Positions 6,464-13,284 of a stretch of 15,914 nt of DNA are shown here, one piece after another. The stretch is taken from positions 1-15,914 of the forward strand of contig JAEYWU010000033.1 in the NCBI GenBank assembly GCA_023428785.1, in the 5' to 3' direction. The notes below the pieces were generated by a model. That model ran no database searches and was not told the DNA's origin. It saw only the letters and a list, made by a program, of their open reading frames with translations. Positions within the stretch are counted from its first letter, which is position 1. Every line of letters begins with the position of its first letter. A program made the position numbers and the translations under genes. This DNA is from Pseudomonadota bacterium (GTDB taxonomy: Bacteria > Pseudomonadota > Alphaproteobacteria > Caulobacterales > Caulobacteraceae).

Positions 6464-8287
6464 ATGATCATGGAAGGCGACATCGACTGGGTTCCCTTGC
6501 TGGGCCTGGCGTTAGCGCTGGCGGCGGGCATCGCCCTCGTCTTCTTCTTCCTCGCCGGGCGGGCCGCCTGGGCGTATCGAAATGCAACAGCCGAGCGAGA
6601 CCGGTTCCGCAATGAGGCGGAAATCCACCAGACGCGCCTGAGCCAGATCATGGCCTCGGTGCCCGTGGCCCTGGTCGAGACCGACACACAGGGACGGTTC
6701 GTCTTCGCCAACCGCGCGGCGCACCAGCTGCTGGGCCGGCGCGACCAGGAACTGATCGGCCTGAGATTCCATTCGGCCACCTGGGGCATCACCTATCCCG
6801 ACGGCCGCCAGATTCCGCCCGAACTGCTGCCCAATGCGCGCGCGTTACGCGGACAGACGGTCAAGGGCTTCCAGCATGTGATCGCCCAGCCGGGCACCAA
6901 GCGGAAGCTGCTGGTCTCGGTGACGGCCATGCCGATCCTGGACGGCTATGGTCAGGTGATCGGATCGTCGGCTGCCCTGGTCGAAATCGACAGCCTGAAC
7001 CCCGCCGCCTCGCCCGAGGCTGAACTGACACGCCGCGTGTTCGACGCCGCCCCCAACGCCCTGTTCGTGGTCGGCGCCGAGGGCCAGGTGCGCGAGGCCA
7101 ATGCGATGGCTGCCGGCATGATGGGCGTGGACGCCGACGCCCTGAGAGGCCGCCCCTTCGCAGAACTGGTCGCGCCAGAGCATCGCTGGGAGGCCGTGCG
7201 CGCCTTCGCAGGCGAGGTGATCCGCACCGGCGAGAGCCCGGCTGCGCCGCTGGAGGAGTCCCTGACCCTGGCGTCGGGCGACCGCCGCTTCGTGCGCTGG
7301 ACCGCCATGCCTCTGCCGTTCGACGACGCGATCGACGCCGTGCTTCTGGTCGGTGAGGACGTGACGGATCATCCCGTAGAAACCGAGGCTGCCACCCAAC
7401 CGGACGCCGAGATCGCCGTCTTGACCGAACGGCTGGCCATCGCCGAACAGGCTCGGGCCCATGCCGAGCAGGCCGCGGCCGAGGCCCGGACGGCGCTCGG
7501 CGAAAGCCAGGTCGCGCAGGATCGCCGCCGCCAGTCCGACGAGCGCAACGCCGAAGAAGGCCGCCGTCTGGAAGACGTGGGACGCATGACCGGCGGTCTG
7601 GCCCAGGATTTCAACGCCCTGCTGACCCTGTTGCTGGGCGCGCTCGACATGATCGGGCGCCAGTCCGAAAACCCGGAACGGGTGCGGCGCGTGGCCGAGG
7701 CGGCCCTGGCCGCGGGCCAGCGCGGCGAACGCCTGACGCGTCAGCTGGCCGCCTTCTCGCGCGGGGACGACACCCAGCTGCGGGCGCTGGACGTCGGCGC
7801 CGTCATCCGGGGCCTGCCGTCGCCGATCCAGGCGGGCGCCGTCGATGTCCAGACCGAGGGAGAGCCGGTCTATGCGCGGTTCGATCCGGTGCGGCTGCAG
7901 TCCTCGCTGAAGGCTTTGCTGGAGAATGCGCGCCAGGCCCAGGGCCCCGCCGGACCGATCCGTGTGCGTATCGAGGCGGCCTCGGTCACGGGCGGCGACG
8001 CCGAACTGACGGCCGGGGACTATGTGAAGATCACGGTGGCCGACCGGGGTCCGGGCATGAGCCCAGACACCCTGATCCGCGCCCAGGAGCCCTTCTTTAC
8101 GACGCGCGCGGGCGCGGAAGGTCTCGGCCTGCCTCAGGCGCGGGGTTTTGCACGATCGCTGGGCGGCGCCCTGCGACTGGGCTCGACGCCCGGTGAGGGA
8201 GCGACCGCGGCCCTGTGGCTGCCGCGTGTGCCGACGGACCAGGCGCTGTCGGAGCTGAATCGGGAGCCGCCGGCCATCGCGGGCTGA
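6464..8287 (+). CDS. Membrane-anchored double-PAS histidine-kinase-like protein lacking the phosphoacceptor His
   Basis: 607 residues; the ATG at 6464 follows AGGGG. Order: one transmembrane helix (about 9-34), PAS (about 58-175), second PAS (about 190-303), coiled coil (about 315-372), dimerisation/H-box region (about 373-440), HATPase domain (about 470-595). No receiver domain follows. The H-box reads GRMTGGLAQDFNALL where this kinase class normally has GxxAHDFNNLL, so Gln381 replaces the phosphorylated His (codon CAG at 7604-7606). The ATP site looks largely intact: N488 in 'LLENARQA', D527 in DRGPGM, EPFFTTR, and 'EGLGL'. It may be a pseudokinase, a partner in a heterodimer, or a regulator working by conformation, as known for Caulobacter DivL, whose His is Tyr. 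It is not DivL by domain order. No partner response regulator gene is in the window. Confidence 0.85.
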   Translation: MIMEGDIDWVPLLGLALALAAGIALVFFFLAGRAAWAYRNATAERDRFRNEAEIHQTRLSQIMASVPVALVETDTQGRFVFANRAAHQLLGRRDQELIGLRFHSATWGITYPDGRQIPPELLPNARALRGQTVKGFQHVIAQPGTKRKLLVSVTAMPILDGYGQVIGSSAALVEIDSLNPAASPEAELTRRVFDAAPNALFVVGAEGQVREANAMAAGMMGVDADALRGRPFAELVAPEHRWEAVRAFAGEVIRTGESPAAPLEESLTLASGDRRFVRWTAMPLPFDDAIDAVLLVGEDVTDHPVETEAATQPDAEIAVLTERLAIAEQARAHAEQAAAEARTALGESQVAQDRRRQSDERNAEEGRRLEDVGRMTGGLAQDFNALLTLLLGALDMIGRQSENPERVRRVAEAALAAGQRGERLTRQLAAFSRGDDTQLRALDVGAVIRGLPSPIQAGAVDVQTEGEPVYARFDPVRLQSSLKALLENARQAQGPAGPIRVRIEAASVTGGDAELTAGDYVKITVADRGPGMSPDTLIRAQEPFFTTRAGAEGLGLPQARGFARSLGGALRLGSTPGEGATAALWLPRVPTDQALSELNREPPAIAG

Positions 8288-8318
8288 CGGCCCGGCAATA
8301 GGACGGATCAATAGGGCG

Positions 8319-8346
8319 TTGCGGCGACCATAGGCCCGGCTTATCT
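8319..8346 (+). promoter_or_regulatory. Possible promoter for the OxyR-like gene, near-leaderless
   Basis: TTGCGG (8319-8324) and TTATCT (8341-8346) are 16 bases apart. The expected transcription start coincides with the ATG at 8354 to within a base or so. No Shine-Dalgarno sequence is seen, which agrees with leaderless translation. Based on motif reading only. Confidence 0.4.
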
Positions 8347-8353
8347 GGCGTGC

Positions 8354-9277
8354 ATGCTGCCGACGCTTCGCCAACTCCAGTATCTCAAGCTCCTGGCCGA
8401 GCACGGCTCCTTCTCGCGCGCGGCGGAGGCGGCCTTCGTCAGCCAGCCGGCCCTTTCGGCCGGGGTGCAGGAGCTGGAGAAGATCCTGGGCGCCCCGGTG
8501 GTGGAACGCACCCGTGGACAGGTCCAGCTGACAGCGGTCGGGGCCGAGGCGGTGAAGCGCGCCGAGGATGTGCTGGCCCGTGCCGAGGACCTGGTCGAGG
8601 CGGCGAGAAACGCCGGGCGGCCCCTGTCGGGCCGGTTCCGGCTGGGCGTCATTCCGACCATCGCGCCCTTCCTGCTTCCCGCACGGCTGCCGGCGCTCAA
8701 GGAGGCCTGGCCGGCCTTGAGGCTGTTCATCCGCGAGGACCTGACCCCTGCCCTGATCAAGGCGCTGAAGGCCGGACATCTGGATGCGGCGGTGATCGCC
8801 CTTCCCTATTCCGCGACCGGCATCGACCACGCTCGCATCGGCGACGACGAGATCATGGCGGCGGCCCCGGCCAATCATCCGCTGGCGGCCCCCGGGCCCA
8901 TCGCGCCGGGATCGCTGAAGAGCGAGGAACTAATCCTGCTGGAAGATGGACACTGCCTGAGGGATCAGGCGCTAGCGGCCTTCGATATCGAGGCGCCCAA
9001 GGGCGACGACGTCTTCGCCGCCACCAGTCTGCATACGCTCGTTCAGATGGTGGGCTCCGGGCTGGGCGTGTCTTTCCTGCCTGAAATGGCTGTGCGGGCG
9101 GGGCTGGCCAACACGCCGGGCGTGGTGGTGCGGACAATTTCGGCCGATGCGCCCCGGCGCGAGATCGTGATGGCCTGGCGATCCGGCTCCAGCCGGGCCG
9201 GTGAAGCAAAGCTTCTGGCGGAAACGCTGAAACTGGAGGAAGGTGAACGGCGTTCCGGCATCGCCGCCGCTTCCTGA
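8354..9277 (+). CDS. OxyR-like LysR-family regulator with a single cysteine
   Basis: 307 residues. A winged helix-turn-helix occupies residues 3-62 (SFSRAAEAAFVSQPALSAGV), followed by a substrate-binding-type regulatory domain. 'LLEDGHCLRDQAL' matches the peroxide-sensing loop of OxyR, and 'ATSLHTLVQMVGSGLGVSFLP' matches the segment after it. OxyR normally senses hydrogen peroxide through a disulfide between this Cys (C199 in E. coli) and a second Cys nine residues later (C208). Here Cys201 is present but position 210 is Phe (TTC at 8981-8983), and no other cysteine exists in the protein. It may respond through a sulfenic acid or other single-Cys modification, or have another ligand. No catalase, peroxiredoxin or ahp gene is adjacent. 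The lipoprotein gene follows after 9 bases, probably cotranscribed. Confidence 0.85.
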   Translation: MLPTLRQLQYLKLLAEHGSFSRAAEAAFVSQPALSAGVQELEKILGAPVVERTRGQVQLTAVGAEAVKRAEDVLARAEDLVEAARNAGRPLSGRFRLGVIPTIAPFLLPARLPALKEAWPALRLFIREDLTPALIKALKAGHLDAAVIALPYSATGIDHARIGDDEIMAAAPANHPLAAPGPIAPGSLKSEELILLEDGHCLRDQALAAFDIEAPKGDDVFAATSLHTLVQMVGSGLGVSFLPEMAVRAGLANTPGVVVRTISADAPRREIVMAWRSGSSRAGEAKLLAETLKLEEGERRSGIAAAS

Positions 9278-9286
9278 GGGGACTCC

Positions 9287-9772
9287 ATGATCCGTCCGTT
9301 GCTTGTCGCCGTCGCCCTAATCCCGGCCGCGGCCTGCGTGAACCTGTCGCGCTCGGCCCCGGTCACGCCCATCGCGGCGGCCGACAGCTATCGGGTCGGA
9401 GAGATCCGCCTGGCCGTCGAACCGGAGATCGAGACGACCAACGAATTCGCAGGCATCTTCGCCGAGCGTGTCCAGACGGAGCTGAACGGTTGTGCGGACG
9501 GCGCGAGCCCTCTGCGGCTGGAGGCCTCGATCAGCCGGCTCGACCGGGCCAATCCGGTTCAGGTCGCTCTGATCGGCGGGGCCAATGTGCTGCGCGGCAC
9601 AGCACGGCTGGTTGAGCCTGCCTCAGGCCGGGTGGTCGGCGAATACGAAATCGGCCGCACCGTCGTCGGCGCGCGCGTCGCCGCTTTCGAGATGGCCGAG
9701 AGCGAAGAACAGCTGTCCACCGCCTTCGGTCGCGAACTGTGCGAGCAGGCCTTCCCGGAAGCCGAGGGTTAG
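9287..9772 (+). CDS. Small outer-membrane-type lipoprotein of unknown function
   Basis: 161 residues. The signal peptide ends in a lipobox PAAAC with Cys17. The mature part has no domain that I recognise. Its pattern (EIRLAVEPEIETTNEFAGIF, then 'LRLEASISRLDRANPVQVAL') resembles small lipoproteins that have a central beta-sheet and a 'GGANVLRGTARLVEPASGRV' turn, but I cannot name a family. Two further cysteines (near 69 and 152) could pair in the periplasm. GAGGGGA lies six bases before the start and overlaps the stop of the regulator gene, so the two are likely in one operon. The regulator may control its own downstream gene; that is inference. Confidence 0.75.
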   Translation: MIRPLLVAVALIPAAACVNLSRSAPVTPIAAADSYRVGEIRLAVEPEIETTNEFAGIFAERVQTELNGCADGASPLRLEASISRLDRANPVQVALIGGANVLRGTARLVEPASGRVVGEYEIGRTVVGARVAAFEMAESEEQLSTAFGRELCEQAFPEAEG

Positions 9773-9944
9773 GCGTCTGCAGCCAGGCGCCTCGGAGGCT
9801 TCGACCCCGGCCCACGAAGCGGGATGACGCGCAAGACTGCAACAATCGGTGACGGAATTTCACGCCCGCACTGACCGGGACCGGCGCGGTGTCTGCTAAG
9901 AGGCCCCGGCCCGGCGCCCGTCGCCGTCCGGAGACCTTCGCCCC

Positions 9945-11201
9945 ATGGGGCTGATCCGCCTGCTTCCCTTGCGTTTGCGCCTGCCGCTGATCCGTTCAGC
10001 GCTTGCGGCGGCGCGCGCGGTGCGCGGACCGTCCTGGAAGGCGGTAAGAGGCGAGCCGGCGCCCGGGCCCCTGGTGGTCAGCGGGTTCTTTGACGAAGCC
10101 CTCGGCGTCGGCCGTGCGGGCGCCGCGACCGCCGATGCGCTCGAGGCCGCCGGATGGCGCGTCGAGCGCCAGTCCCTGAGGCCGGTGCTCAGACGCATGT
10201 GGCGGCCGGGCGCCAAGCCCCCCGTCAGCGACCGGCCCGGCGGTGTTTGGCTGATCCACGCCAACGCGCCCGAGACGGAGGTCGCGCTGCTGGGTCACGA
10301 CCCGGCGGACTGGGCCGGACGCTATCGCATCGGCTACTGGGCGTGGGAGACCACCGAGGCCCCGGCGGACTGGCCGCGGGTGGCGCCGTGGATGCACGAA
10401 ATCTGGGTCCCCTCGACCTTCGTCGCCGAAGGCCTGGGCGCCGCCTTCGACAAGGCGGGACTGAGCGACCAGCGGGCCAAGCTGCGGGTCATGCCGCATC
10501 CCGTCGCGGCGCCGGAGGGCGTGCGTCCCGATCCCGCCCGGTTCGGGCTGGATACGAACCGGCGCTACGCCCTGATGATGTTCGACGGCCGCTCGGCGTT
10601 CGAGCGAAAGAATCCGTGGGGCGCCATCGAGGCCTGGACCCGCGCCTATCCCGAACCCGCCCAGGACGCCTGCCTGATCGTGAAGGGCGGCGCCCTGTCG
10701 ACCGATCCGGGATCGGAACGACGCCTGAGAGGCCTGGCCGCCAGCCGCACCGACATCCGCCTGATCGATGAGCGGCTGAGTGAGGCGGACCTGTGGACGC
10801 TGCTGGCCACGGCTGACGTGCTGATCTCGTTGCACCGGTCCGAGGGCTTCGGCCTGGTTCCGGCCGAGGCCATGGCGCTGGGCAAGCCGGTCCTCGTGAC
10901 GGGCTGGTCGGGCGTAACCGATTTCGTGGACGCCTCGAGCGGCGTCCTCCTGCCCTGGACGCCGACGCCAGCGCGTGACGCAACCGGCGCCTACCGGACC
11001 GGCGACTGGGCGGAACCCGACCTGGACGCCGCCGCCTCGGCCATCCGCGACCTGATGGCGCATACCGACAAGGCCGATGCGCTCGGCGCCGGCGGACCCG
11101 CCCGCATCGCCGCGCTTCGCGACGCCTGGACGACCGGCGCCCTCAGCGCCATGCCCTTCGCCTCCTTCCTCGACAAATCTGCTAGAAGCCCTGCCCCATG
11201 A
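9945..11201 (+). CDS. Glycosyltransferase, GT4-type (GT-B fold)
   Basis: 418 residues. The C-terminal half shows the retaining GT4 signature HRSEGFGLVPAEAMALGKPV, with the E-x7-E pair at E300 and E308 that holds the nucleotide-sugar donor. It is followed by 'VTGWSGVTDFV'. The N-terminal acceptor half includes 'GFFDEALGVGRAGAATADAL' and 'YWAWETTEAPADWP', usual for bacterial polysaccharide transferases. The basic, hydrophobic N-terminus (MGLIRLLPLRLRLPLIRSAL) may lie on the membrane, although no clear helix span is seen. It would transfer a sugar to a surface polysaccharide or glycolipid; donor and acceptor are unknown. CGGAGA sits upstream of the start, and GCTAAG near 9894 could be part of its promoter. 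Its stop overlaps the next gene's start as ATGA, implying translational coupling to sugar-nucleotide synthesis. Confidence 0.87.
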   Translation: MGLIRLLPLRLRLPLIRSALAAARAVRGPSWKAVRGEPAPGPLVVSGFFDEALGVGRAGAATADALEAAGWRVERQSLRPVLRRMWRPGAKPPVSDRPGGVWLIHANAPETEVALLGHDPADWAGRYRIGYWAWETTEAPADWPRVAPWMHEIWVPSTFVAEGLGAAFDKAGLSDQRAKLRVMPHPVAAPEGVRPDPARFGLDTNRRYALMMFDGRSAFERKNPWGAIEAWTRAYPEPAQDACLIVKGGALSTDPGSERRLRGLAASRTDIRLIDERLSEADLWTLLATADVLISLHRSEGFGLVPAEAMALGKPVLVTGWSGVTDFVDASSGVLLPWTPTPARDATGAYRTGDWAEPDLDAAASAIRDLMAHTDKADALGAGGPARIAALRDAWTTGALSAMPFASFLDKSARSPAP

Positions 11202-12355
11202 GCATCCAGTTCATCGACCTTCAGGCTCAGCGCCGACGTATCGGCGAGAGCATGAACCGCGCCATCCTCGAGGCTGTCGAAAGCGGCGCCTGGGTGATGG
11301 GTCCCCAGGTCCGCCAGTTTGAGGCCGACCTCGCCGCCTTCGGCAAGGCAAAGCACGCGCTGGGCTGCGCCAACGGCACCGACGCCCTGGCCCTGCCGCT
11401 GATGGCGTGGGGCGTGGGCCGCGGCGACGCGATCTTCTGCCCGGCCTTCACCTTCGCCGCGACCGGCGAGGTGGCCCCGTGGTTCGACGCCGAGAACGTC
11501 TTCGTCGACATCCTGCCGGACACCTACAACATGGACCCGGCGCACCTCGAGGCCTCGATCGAGGCGGTGAAGGCCGAAGGACGGCTGACGCCCAAGGTGG
11601 TCATCGCGGTCGACCTGTTCGGTCAGCCGGCGGACTATCCGAAGATCCGCGAGATCTGCGACCGGCATGGTCTGAAGCTGATCGCCGACACCGCGCAGGG
11701 CTTCGGCTGCACGCTCAACGGTCACCACCCGATCCACTGGGCCGACATCGCCACGACCAGCTTTTTCCCGGCCAAGCCGCTGGGCTGCTACGGCGACGGC
11801 GGCGCGGTCCTGACCAATGACGACGACCTGGCCGAACTGGTCGATTCCGTGCGGGTGCACGGCAAGGCCGTGGCGCGCGACCTGAAGGGCCGCACCTTCG
11901 AGCACGACCCCAAATACCTGAACATGCGCGTCGGCATGAACTCGCGCCTCGACACCATCCAGGCCGCGATCCTGATCGAGAAACTGAAGGTCTTCGGAGA
12001 GGAGATCGAGGCCCGCAACCGGATCGCCGCCCGCTATAACGCCGAGCTCAAGGATCGTGTCGCGGCCGTGCCGGCGGTGATCGACGGCGGCGTGTCCGTC
12101 TGGGCCCAGTACACGATCGAGCATCCGAACCGGGATGCTCTCGCGATGCACCTGAAGGAACAGGGCGTTCCGACGGCGGTCTACTATCCGATCCCGCTGC
12201 ACCAGCAGCCCGCCTACGCCCATCATTCGACAGGCCCGCAAGGTCTGGCCGTGACCGAGGCCAAGTCGAAGGTCGTCATCAGCCTGCCGATGCACTCCGA
12301 CCTCGACGAGGCCACCCAGGATCAGATCATCGCCGCCGTCCGGAGTTTCGCATGA
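11198..12355 (+). CDS. DegT/DnrJ/EryC1/StrS-family sugar aminotransferase, WbpE-like
   Basis: 385-residue PLP enzyme of the sugar-aminotransferase class. It resembles Pseudomonas WbpE closely along its length as I remember that sequence: 'FIDLQAQRRRI', 'CANGTDAL', 'TSFFPAKPLGCYGDGGA', 'GMNSRLDTIQAAIL', 'GVPTAVYYPIPLHQQPAYA', 'SLPMHSDLD'. Lys193 in the SFFPAK motif is the expected PLP Schiff-base residue, and 'DTAQGFG' holds the Asp contacting the pyridine nitrogen. WbpE converts UDP-3-keto-GlcNAc-uronate to the 3-amino sugar. Related enzymes act on dTDP-3-ketosugars, so the substrate is inferred. The start overlaps the previous stop (ATGA) and the end overlaps the next start (ATGA). GCTAGA at 11181-11186 may be an internal promoter. 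The pairing with the next gene supports the uronate 3-amino assignment. Confidence 0.88.
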   Translation: MSIQFIDLQAQRRRIGESMNRAILEAVESGAWVMGPQVRQFEADLAAFGKAKHALGCANGTDALALPLMAWGVGRGDAIFCPAFTFAATGEVAPWFDAENVFVDILPDTYNMDPAHLEASIEAVKAEGRLTPKVVIAVDLFGQPADYPKIREICDRHGLKLIADTAQGFGCTLNGHHPIHWADIATTSFFPAKPLGCYGDGGAVLTNDDDLAELVDSVRVHGKAVARDLKGRTFEHDPKYLNMRVGMNSRLDTIQAAILIEKLKVFGEEIEARNRIAARYNAELKDRVAAVPAVIDGGVSVWAQYTIEHPNRDALAMHLKEQGVPTAVYYPIPLHQQPAYAHHSTGPQGLAVTEAKSKVVISLPMHSDLDEATQDQIIAAVRSFA

Positions 12356-13284
12356 CCGCCGCTGTCCAACCGCTCAAGGTCGGGGTCGCGGGCCTCGGCG
12401 TGATGGGCCGCAACCACGCACGGGTCCTGTCCGAGATCAAGGACGCGGCCCTTGTCTGCGCCTTCGACCCCGATGGTCCGACCGCCGAGGCCGCGCGCGC
12501 CTATGGCGCCGAGCCGGTGACCACGCCCGAGGCCTTCGTCGACGCCGGGCTGGACGCCGCCGTGGTCGCCACCCCGAACCGGCACCACGCCGATCTGGGC
12601 GTGGCCCTGCTGGAGAAGGGCGTCTCGGTTCTGGTCGAGAAGCCGATCGCCGCCGATATCGAGGGCGCGCGTCGCATGATCGACGCCGCCAAGGCATCGG
12701 GCGCGACCCTGATGGTCGGCCATGTGGAGCGCTTCAATCCGGCCGTCGAGGCGGTGAAGAAGGCCATAGCCGGCGATGACATCATCTCGATCCAGATCAC
12801 CCGCGTCGGCCCCTTCCCGGCCCGCATGGGCGAGGTGGGGGTCGTCATCGACCTGGCGGTGCATGACATCGACATCATCCGCCATCTGACGGAGTCCGAG
12901 ATCACTGAGGTCCAGCCGCAGCTGGCCCGCGCCCGTGCCGAGCGCGAAGACACGGCCCTGCTGCAGTTCCGCACCGATCGTGGCGTGATCGCCCAGATCA
13001 ACACCAACTGGGTCACGCCTTATAAGGCGCGCATCCTGCAGGTCGCGACCCAGCAGAAGTTCGTGGTGGCCGACCTGATCACCCGTCAGGTGCAGGAGTT
13101 CTTCGCCTATGAGAAGGACGGCTCCTATTCGACGCGTACGCTGCACACCTGGCCGAACGAGCCCCTGAAGGCTGAACTGACGGCCTTCCTGGACTCGGTG
13201 CGCAACAAGACGACGCCGCCCGTCACCGGCGAGGACGGCCTGGCCAATCTCGAAGTCGCCCTGCGCTGCCTGGAGCCGGCGTGA
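12352..13284 (+). CDS. Gfo/Idh/MocA-family oxidoreductase, WbpB/WlbA-like sugar 3-dehydrogenase
   Basis: 310 residues. The N-terminal Rossmann fold has VGVAGLGVMGRNHARVL, the NAD(P)-binding glycine loop. 'VLVEKPIA' gives the family's EKP motif with Lys97, and 'VGHVERFNPAV' and 'DLAVHDIDIIRHLT' follow with the conserved His/Asp near the active site. Length and motifs fit WbpB/WlbA enzymes, which oxidise UDP-GlcNAc-uronate at C3 and supply the WbpE aminotransferase. Genes for the two enzymes are usually adjacent, as here. No acetyltransferase (WbpD type) or UDP-GlcNAc 6-dehydrogenase (WbpA type) gene is in the window, so those steps, if used, are encoded elsewhere. CCGGAG precedes the start. 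The ATGA overlap upstream and GTGA overlap downstream point to one polycistronic message. Confidence 0.87.
   Translation: MTAAVQPLKVGVAGLGVMGRNHARVLSEIKDAALVCAFDPDGPTAEAARAYGAEPVTTPEAFVDAGLDAAVVATPNRHHADLGVALLEKGVSVLVEKPIAADIEGARRMIDAAKASGATLMVGHVERFNPAVEAVKKAIAGDDIISIQITRVGPFPARMGEVGVVIDLAVHDIDIIRHLTESEITEVQPQLARARAEREDTALLQFRTDRGVIAQINTNWVTPYKARILQVATQQKFVVADLITRQVQEFFAYEKDGSYSTRTLHTWPNEPLKAELTAFLDSVRNKTTPPVTGEDGLANLEVALRCLEPA

Noticed and set aside
6464..8287. Identity as DivL, the tyrosine-bearing pseudokinase of Caulobacter
   Set aside because: The residue is Gln rather than Tyr, the H-box class is different (DFN type), and the number and order of PAS domains do not fit.
6845..8878. A very long minus-strand open frame (677 codons) opposite the kinase and regulator genes
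   Set aside because: It lacks recognisable domains and mirrors two well-supported plus-strand proteins; long antisense frames are expected in GC-rich coding DNA.
9773..9944. Possible terminator or small RNA in the 172-bp gap before the glycosyltransferase
   Set aside because: Short GC-rich inverted pieces are present but no stem with a T-tract; only a weak GCTAAG -10-like box at about 9894.
9996..11063. A minus-strand open frame opposite the glycosyltransferase
   Set aside because: Composition is that of an antisense shadow; the GT4 motif on the plus strand explains the sequence.
10991..12295. A minus-strand open frame (434 codons) opposite the aminotransferase
   Set aside because: Low-complexity Arg/Gly/Asp-rich translation with no motif, and the plus-strand aminotransferase is strongly conserved.
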